NCBI GenBank assembly: GCA_900708905.1
Contig: CAADRB010000012.1
Coordinates: forward strand, 1,471,235-1,535,234
From: Hymenolepis diminuta
Taxonomy: Eukaryota; Platyhelminthes; Cestoda; Cyclophyllidea; Hymenolepididae
Length of the DNA stretch: 64,000 nt
Direction: 5' to 3'
The position numbers were made by a program, and so were the translations under genes. The notes beneath the pieces are model-generated. The model saw only the letters and a list, made by a program, of their open reading frames with translations, did not search any database and was not told the origin of the DNA. This document shows positions 36,550 through 48,400 of this stretch, piece by piece. The number at the start of each line of letters is the position of its first letter. Position 1 is the stretch's first letter.

Positions 36550-38030
36550 TAATCAGAATCCCTTTCATCATGACTCCTGGAAGACTCAAGTCATTACCAG
36601 ATCACAACCCACCCCCTTCAACTTTTATTAAACTGCTGGCCCACTTTAAACATATAAATGTCTATTTTTGTTATCTTGCAGGTCCTCTACCCAATTACAG
36701 TTACAACAACGATATCTACTACACCTACCTACCTAACTACCTACCTCATTTATATCCCTCTGACACGATTCCACTTAAAACGCTTAAATTAAGAGTTAAA
36801 TTTGAATTAAATTTTCATGAGTTGTGCATGACTGGTCGGATCAAAGGTGTCTTAGTTTTTGTTTTTCTAGCCTAATAATTACCGGAAAACTCAATCGGCA
36901 AGATCATATCATGATGCTTACATCAGCATGTCTGTCAAACAATTAGGATACCCAAGCGGCCGCTAGACACAAGCCTCTCATTTTCACTTCTCAATCATCA
37001 TATCTTTATATCTAAACTTCCAGCTGGAATCTCCATTATCTTCCAACTCTTCCAATTTTCTTCACCAACTTGACATCTATTTCACATCAGACCCGATTGC
37101 CACGTTCTCATTACAACCACACTGCCACAATACTCTCTACTCTCCCGTCCAACTCCTACAGTCACGTTCTCCAGCCAACACCTCTCTATTCGCACATCCT
37201 TCTCCCAACTTCCATCTATCTGTCTGCTACGGCTTATTAGAGTAATATCTTTACTTTATCTTTTGTTTTCCTTTTACTTTCAGTAAATACAATACATTCT
37301 AGTCATCCACACCATATCTCTCCGTTATTTCCTATTAAAGCACTTTCTTAATTATGTTTTTTTCGTAGCTATATATCTGATGACTGCAGTCTCATCCATC
37401 CGTAGCTCGTGACCCTCTAGTCCTACCCCACTAAATAGTCCTTCAAAACAAACTTTTAACTTGATGAAATCTTCATTTTTCAGTATTGGATTAATCCGTC
37501 TAATTGATGCCTGAAATTTTCGAAGTAAAAAACCAAGGGTGATCCAAAGGACGTGCACAATGTTACGTTATAACACTTGCTAATCTGCCCGAAAAATGGA
37601 AGATTTTTACATATTTGAGTACGTCATTAATAGGGGTCCTAAAACAGTTCCAATCCGGAGTAAAGCTACTTTAGGAATTTATCAAATTTAACTAGATATT
37701 CCATCAGTGAACTTATGATCTCCTTAAGGTCAACAGGAAATAACAGTCACTAACGCGTGAGAGGACCAAGAATTGTGTTGAGCAAATGTGCATTGGGCGG
37801 CTGGCAAATGAATGAGAGGAGGAAGAATGAAGGAGAGGAAGGATAAACTGGAGAAAAGCAGAGGCGTCAGTGCTGAACAGGGACAATACGGATTGTGATG
37901 AAAAGTTAGAGTGGGATATGTTAAGACGTGGACCGATTCCGCTTTCTTTGCTCATTGTCACGGTAAAGATATGAGGCAACAGGAGAGTAGTACGCAGAGA
38001 GATTGCGCAGAGTTAGAGAATGCAGGTAGT
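36550..38030. other. Strand-asymmetric block (pyrimidine-rich then purine-rich)
   Basis: From about 36560 to 37290 the plus strand is strongly C- and T-rich, with a short CTAC tandem run near 36723-36748. From about 37740 to 38020 it is purine-rich. The 101-codon plus frame at 36570-36875 and the 88-codon minus frame at 37713-37979 follow from this bias and show no recognisable domain. It may be an untranslated or transposon-derived segment; no gene is claimed. Confidence 0.4.
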
Positions 38031-41000
38031 CATCTAGTTAGATGTCTTATTTCTAAATTTGAAAAAAATTAAATTTATCATTATATTAAATCAATAAAAC
38101 ACTCATTTTCATCGAATGAATAGCATTTATCTGTGTAAACAACGACCACTATTACTTTCCGTACTACTCGTATCTTCCGATTTCAATTTAACCTTATAGA
38201 AACTCATTAAACTGAGACTCGTTACTTTAATCTTTATAAAGTCGATTTCAAGAAACTTAATCATTTTCTCCTACCACTTTATCCTAATTTTATGAGTTCA
38301 AGGTGTATTTCTAAGTAAGTATGTTCTCTTGAGTACCCCTTTTCAATTAAATTATGTATGACTTGATAGTAAACATCATAGAAACTAACTCACAAAATAA
38401 GTGGTTATCTGAAAGCCAGTCACAAATAACTCAATTTAAACGCATTAATTAAATGAATTTCTTGCATTTTATCGGCTGATTTTATTTCAACACACCTTGC
38501 GAAATGAATTGGTTTTATCAATCGTGTTTAACCCTGAAGTACTTTTAAGCTGCTGGAGAATTACATTGAACGATTGTATTATACTGTAATTTTAGATCTA
38601 CGAATAACAATTAAGGTCGCTTTCTTGGAGTTGGAAATCATAATCAGTCTGATCACGTGTATAATTCTGGATAGTTAACTGATTGCGTAACAACAAAAAG
38701 AAAGAAATGAACTTATTACAGAACGAAAGGTATAATAAAATTTCAAATAAAGCACACCCAATATAAATCAAATGCCAGCATATAAAATTAATCATAGTTC
38801 GATTCAATTTTATACAGTTTAAAATGATATGGAAATTTCTAAATTCTTTTAATTAACCATATTCATTCGTGCCCTTTTAGTTCCCCACATTTGTATCTCA
38901 TAAGTATTAGTTCTAATCACTTCAATAGAAGTATTATCAAAAATATGAACTTGATAACTAATCGTAAAATCATACAGCGACAAAATTAAATTACTGAGTA
39001 AAAAGAAATGTTTTAGGCTGAATTATTTTTATATTTCTTCTTTGGAGAATTGTTAACTTTGATGTGGTCTTGTTATGCTACAATAAATCCTCGTGAGCAA
39101 TAGAGATCATTAAACAGGTTAAAATCACTTGACCATCTCCCAGAAAGAAGAGCTGTGATTGAATAGATATCAAGGGTTTGTTTGAAAGTGTAATAGGAGT
39201 GAGAAAGAGGAAGAATTGATTGCTAAGGGGAAAAAGAAATGAAGCGTCCGTGTGGAAAGAAAGTGTTACATAGGCCGAATCAACTTGCGACGTTCATTGT
39301 TTTTCAGGTTAGCAACCAAAATCATCACATGACCTGACCGTTTAGATACGAGTCAATGGGGGCATATTAGCACTGACCCGGTCTAATTCTAACCGTTAGA
39401 CGATTGTATAAATATTGGAATATTTATTTTGGTGAGGACAGGGGTGAGTTACAGCTTTCGTCCCGATAAATTCAATCTAAATTATACCGCTGGTCAATAA
39501 GCATCGAACTTTGCAAACATGGCTTCACTCAGGAACCAAGAAACAGTTCCTGAAATCTGAAGAATGAAATAGTAGAATATGAAATAGTGGGTTGTATCCA
39601 AGACGAAAAAGCATCGACTCAAATATCAAATTTTATAAAATAATTGATATCCAAATTTTACACATTAGTTCTGCTCGTTCCTTTCTCTTAACACATATTT
39701 GTTGTTCCTTATATTGGTCCTTATACTCAGATATCAAAGTAATAAATAATAAATATGTTTATTTCGGGTAGAGGTCAGTGTCCCTTTTTTCCTAAGGCCT
39801 TATAAATATATAAGGTCGTTACGCTCCTTCTGAACATAATTTTGAAGGCTATCGATTAAATAATTGCCCATAACATCTGGACAGAAAATTTTTATGAGTT
39901 TAATTTTTTAATTACCTTTTCAATTCTCCAGTTTAAATTTGTCTAAAATCAAATATGCTGGAATTTTCCGATTGAGGGACTTTACTCATATCGTCTTTAC
40001 AGGTACATTGTGTTTAGAGAGCATAAATTTAGGTTTGTATAAGGTAATATGAAACGATTATATGAGTGCTAGGATGTAAAATATCGTATCCTAAAACATT
40101 TGTTTAGAAAAAATGGACCAGATTTAATGTATAATGCAAAGCATTATCGCATATCATGGGATTTTTACGAAAAATATTCATTAAAGTTTGAGCAGAAAGC
40201 GAATTAACCTTAAAACAATATTAAAAGTCACTTACCATTGACTTTAGTGCCACAGGCAAGAGTTTTAATGGATACTATAACGTACTGGGAACTATGGACA
40301 ATGACTCTCAAGACTCCAGAGATAGCTCGTCTTGATAAGATCGCAGATTAGTGTATTGTTTGAATTATAACTGTTTGGATGGACAAATGAAATATTTTTG
40401 ACGGTAGGGGGAAATTAAACTTACTCAAGTCGTCGTGTTTCAATAAGAGTTATATCAATGAGAGACTGGATATGGTTCAATTCATTAAAAATTTTTACTT
40501 ATGAGTATCTCCCTCTTATTTTGCCCCAAAATGAATTCATATTGTGTTATTTAACATTTTTCCCAGTGTGTTCTTTGGTTACTTCTATGATAATATGTAG
40601 ATGCTTTTGATATCGGCCTTCAGTTGATAACTTAATATTAATACAAATTTCCCCAAGTTCTTGAAATCTGAGTACCAGCGTGATGCTTCATTTTAATACT
40701 AAAATGAGTATACTTTCAGAGCAACTAGTGGACAGAAAAAATAATCAAACTTTGTCATAATTGTTATCTCTAAATAGATATGCCCACTTATAAATATCAA
40801 GACCTTATAAATCTGATATATTGAACGTTCATTGAAAATTCCTTTGTAAACAAGCATTGAAAGATAAAGCAAAATTCAGGAATCGTTAAACCAGGAAAGA
40901 TATTCAAATCCTAAGGAGTGATGCAACTAAGATTAGCAAATATCTCATTATGTTAAGAAAATAGCAAGACAATATGGGACGAGTAGGAAATAAAAGACAA

Positions 41001-42160
41001 ATTCCTCTTCCATCTTTAAAAATCACCGTATATTCATAATGTTTTTCCTTGTTGCCTGTTAATGAGTTAATTCAAATCCAGAATGATACTATATAATCGT
41101 TAAATATAACTATTATCGTACCTATCAGTTTTGAGTTCAGAATTCTGCTGAATACCGAATTCTGGACAAAAAGCACCCAAAACGATTGAAGCGATTCCAA
41201 GTCTTCTTGACCTGATATCGCATTAGTGTACCTGCCTTAATTTTGAATTAATATTTTCAGTACGAGCAATTTAATTCTTTTAAATCAGAAAAGAATTCCC
41301 GTTTGATTCTTCTATTTAAATCTACTGTTTACATCCTTAAAACCTCAACTTGTCTATTAAAATAAAAGGATTTATATGACTGATATATTTTGGTCAGTCA
41401 AATATTTGTGGTTTTCCTACCGCTACCTTATTTATTACGAACAACGGGCAGTGATGTGGTCTAAATATAGGGCAAATGTATCAAAATTTGTCCATCGAAA
41501 GTGGGAATCCAGATTTAGTCATTCACGCCAAAGTGCCAAGTGGTCTTTTTGTTTGAGAATCAACTAAATTTGACACTTTTGCCATTAGCGCTATAATTAA
41601 AACTGAAGATGATCAAATAGAAACTGGGAAACATCACTGCAATCACCCAGCGAAAGACGTTCATCGCGTGTAGAAATTGGTTAGGAGAGTGAGAAACGAG
41701 CTATAGGCTTAGTTGTCCTGTGCATAACAAATCAATCAGATACCATGTGTTTGATTCTTGTTAGAATAACCAACCAGATTGGACAGTACTGATCAACAGA
41801 GGAAATTTCTTAAATGAGATGACTCAAGCATATCTTGATTCTGAAGAAGGTAGACTTTGTGAATAGATCCCTTTGACAGATGCAAAAATTGCACGTGTTA
41901 TACCTGAGTAAACGATATTAAGTAAATAATTACTCCAAAAATGAAAATTTTCTCAATTAGATGGAGATCGCAGACATAGTGTTTTTTATTTTCAGCTGAC
42001 CGAGTTAAAAGGTGGAGAAAGAATATGAATCAATGAGTCTAATACGAATTCCAATGGCAGTTAAGAAGACCAAATGACCAAATTATAGGAATCGAAACAA
42101 CCACCATGAGGAACCCTCTCTCAGTATAAAACTATTTCATTGTAAACCATCATCTTTAAA
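38031..42160. other. AT-rich intergenic or intronic sequence
   Basis: I see nothing that supports a gene, RNA or transposon here. Open frames are under 70 codons. Confidence 0.6.
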
Positions 42161-42460
42161 TTTTACAGACGAGCACATTACGGTCGGGTTAGGGGTAGAG
42201 CTGATATCTCGCCTCATTTATGTATCGAAAGTAAACTAAGTCTCATGGAGTATTGTGATACCGTACTAACTCCTCCTTTCGTATTAGGTGTAAGTAGGCC
42301 GAACAGTATGAGTCATAGCTAATAGTCTAGATGTAGATACACCCACGTATGTGGTTATCGTTTCGGTCTGACGTAAAGCACGCCATAATTAAGTCAACAT
42401 TTTTACAAGATTTGGGCATAGTCCAATCTACTGTCAGTCGTACATTCGAATAAGATTTAA
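42161..42460 (+). other. Possible transposase helix-turn-helix remnant
   Basis: A slightly GC-richer stretch. Near 42410-42455 the plus strand reads FLQDLGIVQSTVSRTFE before a stop, which resembles the recognition helix of Tc1/mariner-type transposases. Only about 35 codons are open, so this could be chance. Confidence 0.2.
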
Positions 42461-43212
42461 TACTTTATAAATTACTGAATCTTCATTGTAGTAACGGTCA
42501 TTGTCTTTAAGCCCCTCAAGATTACTAAGCCAATATTAATACCAAATTATTCTCATCCACCCTAAGATTATTTAATTTCCGATATCTCCCATAACCAAAG
42601 GAATATACTTTCAACGTTTGAACTCATCAGTATAGTCTCTCATATAGAAGGCATTTTCATATGAAAGGTTAAAATTTTTCCAGTCAAATAAAGAAGATTT
42701 TGGTCAAGATTTGACCAGAAGCATGTTGAAAAAGGAGCCATTCACTATTCTCAGCCAACACAAAGTCTCCATTTTTAAAATCCGATTTATCAAGCCAAAT
42801 TCTACCTCATTTACAGTCATTTAAATTGTAGTCACCTTCTGCGGATAAAAGACGAAGGAATCTGAAGATAGGGGAAGTGTGTAGAAAAAACTTAATAAAC
42901 TAGAATACTGGATTAGCCCTATCTTAGACGAATTGTGATATATCGAATAAAAATCGCAAAATTCCTTCACAAATTTCCTTTGTCGCCTCCAGTTATAAAA
43001 AGGGTCAATAAAAGGTCAAAATTTACTGACTTAAAGATTTAATCAGAAATTTCTAATCGATTCTGCTAGTTTTAGAACCGTCAAATGGTCTCCAATTTAT
43101 TTTGCTTCTAAGTGCAAATATTACAAAATCGACTGTTAAGTCATTAGGTTACTCCCAACCCCATAATAAAATTGTAGAGCCGGTCAAAAATCCAGGCACC
43201 AAATCATGTGCA

Positions 43213-43460
43213 TCAGCATGCAAAATCAAAAGACCCGCACTTGGAAGAGCCAATAAATTTAACGATATGGGGAAGCGATTCATACGTCGCAACCTATCGC
43301 ATCATCGTTTCGCGGTTTGACCAATCAGCACTTCGCATCGTCAGCAACATGTGCATTAATTGGTTTACGGCTGCTGCATTGTTATCTACGTCCAGGATAG
43401 AGACCTCAATCGTAAATCGGAATGAACGGATTTTTTGATATCGTATGTTTATTCTTGGTG
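43213..43460 (-). pseudogene. Unidentified protein-like stretch with one in-frame stop
   Basis: On the minus strand about 60 codons are open, down to a TAG at 43296-43294. The reading contains FTIEVSILDVDNNAAAVNQ and LMHMLLTMRSADWSNRET, then continues in frame after the stop as VATYESLPHIVKFIGSSKC to a TGA at 43215-43213. The residue mix is unlike translated AT-rich junk. The local DNA is richer in CpG than its surroundings and includes a CCAAT on the plus strand, so a promoter is an alternative. Two plus-strand frames are also open here, which weakens the coding claim. I recognise no family. Confidence 0.3.
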
Positions 43461-46400
43461 TTAATTCTGTTTTAACTTAATCGCAACTTAGTCTTTCATT
43501 TCTTAATTTATATATTCTGCACTCATTATTATAAAAATAATTAAGATTTTTTGTAAATATTAATTTTCTTTAAATAATATTAATATTATACCACATATTT
43601 ATATATATTCATTGCTATTTCAACAGGTTTTGCGAAAAATCACAGCTTTATTATAACATTTTCCTGAAATTACTTATGTATATTCATTTTTTAATTATAT
43701 GGTAATTGTTTACCAAAAAACGTGTGATAAATTTCCTTTTAGTACAGTCGATGTCTGTCTAGACTATTTTAATGAGTGTCTGAATTAGTCTAAACATTGA
43801 TCTAGAATCCTGCTTATTAAATCAGCGTAATTTAATTTTCCACTTTAACCATTAATTAATTACAAAACATTTTAACACGCCCATCGGCAATTTGACCTGA
43901 TTTTCTAATCATATTGCCCTTTGTTTAATTTGAAGAACACCTGTCAAAATAGGAAGATTGTCAGTCATGTGAGTCTATGAATTTTCTATTCTCATGTACT
44001 GGGTAGGATTTTAGCCGCTCTTGGAAAAACAATTTGCCATAAAGATTTAATTTTTTTTCAATTGTCGTCACAGATGTTTTTACTCACGGCTACTTTCCAA
44101 AACGAAAGTGCATTTGGTTTTATTAAAACTTCATTCATAGGGTCTATTTTTAGCCAATTTGCAAGCCCATTTAAACTGATTTGACGTTTTGAGCCCGATT
44201 TGTGTTAGTAATTTAATCCATTTGGATTTGAACCACCGTCTACTTATTTCGCCTACTTATCATCAGTAGCATATCAATATCCTCAAATTTTCACAGTAAG
44301 ATTGCTATTATTGGTCCACAAAGGTGACCTTCAAGCTCCCAGGCGGATTTATTTTGGTCTTGTCTGCTCCTGTTTTCGACATTAGAGCAGAGTATTAGTT
44401 AACAGCATAACTTAATACGTTTTTTCTTCTTCTTCCTTAAGAGTTATTTCCTTTTTATGCTAATACACCACTAATGCTCGCCAATGGGTTAAAAAACTTA
44501 TTACTATAGCACTTATCTTGGGTTGAATGAGGATATTGCTTGAATGATACTGGTTGGTTCCTTGTTGACTATCCTCAATCAGGAAACAGTCTTCCAACTT
44601 GATGTGCATGGAGGATTTAAATTGACGTCACTATGTGGGTTGTAAACGCTATGCCACCGGCGCAAATCAAATCGCTTTTTCCATTAGATTCACCAAGATG
44701 AGGGTAAATGTAATTGGTATAGCTCAAGGATGAATTTAGAAGATTTCATTCTCTTAAACCGAAGATCTCATTTGAATTTAACTAGTCCTTCAGATTTTCA
44801 TGATTTATAACTGGTAAAATTCGATCGATATCTGGTTTGAATACTGTTGGACCGAATCTCAGTTTTTGGGGGTAATGTTTACAATCATGTGTATTTACAC
44901 GAATCAATTTAACTCGTATAGTAGCAGAAGAAAGCGTACATCTATAACTGCGAGGCTTATAGGGTTTGATGATAGCACCTGTCTCACCTTTATGAATATA
45001 GAGTGGTCATTTTGTATAGATTAAAATGTAGAGTTAGAGTAAATAGATTTAAATCACTTATGTCCATCTTATTCCATCTGTGTCACACTTCCGACTCCCT
45101 TACCGATATTTAAACTGCTACTGGTTCCTATAAGTAGATTTTAGACCTTTAGATGGGTTTATGATAATGTCTCTCTTAATAGATGTCTTCTATTACAGAA
45201 CTGAAATAATCTATAATCATGGGTAGGCAGCAGAACAGTTCAGATAAGTAATGTAGAGCATATAGATTTAAACTAGATTATAAATCAGGATATTATCGGA
45301 ATGTAACTTCATCTGATTGCAAAATTTATCATATTGCCTACTTATACTTAAAAAAATTAATGTGTTGTGTGATGACACAAATGTTCTAAAGTTTAGCTTT
45401 CAGCATCTGAGTAAAAGTTTACAGCTTTTTGACCTGCAGATTTAATGGAATGATTTGATAAGTTATTTGGGTATATTTTTCCATTCTTATAGGTATGAAT
45501 AACTTACTGACACAAGCAAAGTTGTTTTTAACAGAGTTATGTTCGTGATTAGCATTATTATTCATGGCATAAAACATTTACAGGATTTTTATTTCAGAAA
45601 AACATCTTGACACTTTCCAATTATGGGCATAGTTCCCTCCGTAATATCTCAGTGTTCTGAAGTTCAATTTTCATTATGTGACCTCTTCGTTTCCCATGTG
45701 AGTTTGTTCCCACGAAATTCAGAGTTTATTGATCAGTTGATTTAACTGACTGGTCGGTCATGTCACATCACCTTGAGAAGACCAGATGTTTTTTAACAGA
45801 GTAGAGCTGCTATTCTGTCGTCACCGTAAAATTTTAAACTAATTGCTTTGATTAATATTACTCTCGTACATTAAAATTACAGACTTTGATTGAGCAGTCA
45901 TTAGCCAATAAAATATGTCATTATTATCACTTTTGTCGTGAGATCTTTCCTCTTCATTTTGAGGGTAAGCGAATATCTATAATAGTCGTGAATGATTAAT
46001 AAACGTTATTGCGGTATTTGCTATGAGATAGGGGATGGTCCCCTGAGTCTAGTTGAGAAACGGCGATATGATTGTCCTTATGCAGACTGCATGTCACCAG
46101 GATTCAAACACATGTCAATTAGTGGGATATAAATATATTCGAAAATATCGAAATTATATTAGAAGAACTCTTAATAATCTCCCCAAAGTTCTCCACTTGT
46201 CGTTAAGAATATAATGTTTTTTTTTCATCAACAGCGAAAGGATAGGAAAGAGTGGTAAAAAAACATTTTCTAAATTTACAGGATCATAGGAACTGTTTTG
46301 TATATGTTAAGCTTGATCCATTCCGACAAGTGGATGCATGGGTACATAATTTGAAAGGAGTAGGGAGTCTTAATCTACAGAGTTTTTACTTCTTCACTAT

Positions 46401-48400
46401 TCAGGTTAGAAGAATACGATGCCGTATTTTCAAGAAAGATCCTTTGAATGGACTCGCATTGAATCCTCTTTCGATGTTGTGGATGACACTCATATGTGGA
46501 GTATTAACTGTCCATGTCTTTGATTAATTTTAACGCGTCTGGAAATCGCGTATTTGATTTCCCTGGTGGAACGTTATCAAATTCGTACATTCTGTTTCCA
46601 TTGAGCTTTTTTTCTTTTTACGAACACAATACTTTTATCCCAATTTTTATATTGAAAGTAACTATTTCGGCATTTATCAATGATTTAGGTGGGGCGTTTA
46701 GTGTAATTATGTCTGAGTAGCGGCCATATGTTTTTTCCCACAGACAGTCACTGATTCCCAACCGGTTGGGTTGTAACGTATGTGTTAGTTATACGCAAAA
46801 ATACCGAAATACTATTAAGAGAACTCAAACTAGTGTACGGAGAAATTTTCTAGACATCGTGTCTAGAAGTAAGCAAATCAAGGCAACCCGATTAATGTGA
46901 TGTAGAAATGAAACATGTTCATCAATTCCTTAATGGAGGACATGTTTGGTAAAGTAGAACGATATTGTCTACTTAAATGAAGTTCTGATCTGCTTAATGC
47001 TTTACGTGAATTCAAGTAATGGAATATCACCCCCAGTTTGTATCTACTTTGAAGCTGATTAATAACATCTACTTAAATGTAGAATGAGGCTTTTCAGTAG
47101 CGTGTAAATATCGCATAAAAAGCTCTGATTATGCTATGTTTAAGATCATCCTTTTTTGATGAACTTGTTATCCTCCTGTTAGGTCTACCCATGAAATTTT
47201 TATTATATCTTTTAGATGTTAAAGAAATCTGGTATAAGGAGGTATTGCAATAATTAATACCAATTCACAGAAACGTTATTTTTAAACACATATCTTCCGT
47301 ACAGTCTTTTCGAGTTTGTTTAAGATGAACATACCTTAGAATTGTGTTAACTGACCAATGTTTGATTTTTGCCGTTTCAGAGTTTATGAAATATCACTAT
47401 GGATATGAATCAGCATTTCATTTGTACATACAATTATCAGCTAGAGCACATATCAAAGACGCAGGATGCACTGAGGGATATTAACTTAAGTGACTTTTGG
47501 GGATTTCGACCTGAAAATGTTATTTGTGATCAGACTCTATTTGTCACTAGGAGCATCTCGGCTAGAAAAGTTAAATAATAAGCAATTGTACTCGATGCCG
47601 TTTTCACCGTTTTTAAAAAAATCGGCTCTTGTTAGTTCTATAACAGAGAAACTGTACACAGTTTCGAATGATCAATTGCCTGTCTTTAGCTAATTTACTG
47701 AGATATTCAAAATGATTAAAACTTTCCCAAGTCTATTATGGAAAGTATTCTCAACACGACTTGGAAATCTAAATTGACCGAAGTCTAACTGACGTAATAT
47801 TGGTGGTCACGAGACTATAGAATGAATTCCGTTCTATCAAATGCTGGTTCATAAATATTCCTAAAAAGTCTTTGAAATTTAAGCAAATGTGGAAAATATT
47901 TTTCTCGTCCCATATCCATACGTTTATGCCCGACTGGGTGGGACAAATAAGTGTGAATTTTTAGGTCACTTGTGGAACTGGTTTTCCTTCATTTGGCAGT
48001 ATGCTGAGGTATAGGATTTCAAATTTAAAATTGCAAACTTTTAATTACAAAGCACACATTTTTGAATATCATACTGTCTCCGATCTTTTAATTAGGGAAA
48101 CGGACGATCAGCCTCACATGTGAAAGGATTAAATCAGTTCAAAGATGGTGTCTGAGAGGCCACTTTAAGTTGAGTTTACAAGCATAGTATTTAATCATGC
48201 CAATGTCATCGCCTGAAAATTAATTCCTTAACATAAGTGTGTCTAAGACCATTCGCATTGCGTATCCCTAATATATTACTTTATCAAGACTGAGATTTCT
48301 TAAAAGTGTAACATTAACATTAAATTTCGATAAATCAAGGTTGACTTTAAGATGGGACGAATGACACGGTGGTAGAGTCGACAAGTGACACAGGAGACAG
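43461..48400. other. AT-rich non-coding stretch
   Basis: 43450-43880 is extremely AT-rich. A perfect inverted repeat lies at 46848-46868. The 91-codon plus frame at 46252-46527 has no recognised content. GGTTCAAATCC on the minus strand near 44235 and GTTTGAATCC near 46105 look like polymerase III B boxes, but no tRNA fold accompanies them. Confidence 0.5.
46848..46868. repeat. Perfect 9-bp inverted repeat with 3-nt loop
   Basis: TTCTAGACA, then TCG, then TGTCTAGAA. It could form a small hairpin or be a palindromic binding site. The arms do not extend further. Confidence 0.85.

Noticed and set aside
36570..36875. A 101-codon plus-strand frame rich in Tyr, Pro and Leu
   Set aside because: Its composition is that of the pyrimidine-rich DNA and CTAC repeat; no domain or paralogue is visible.
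44225..46115. Polymerase III B-box-like strings on the minus strand near 44235 and 46105
   Set aside because: No cloverleaf, no convincing A box at proper spacing and no terminator; ten-base matches are expected by chance.
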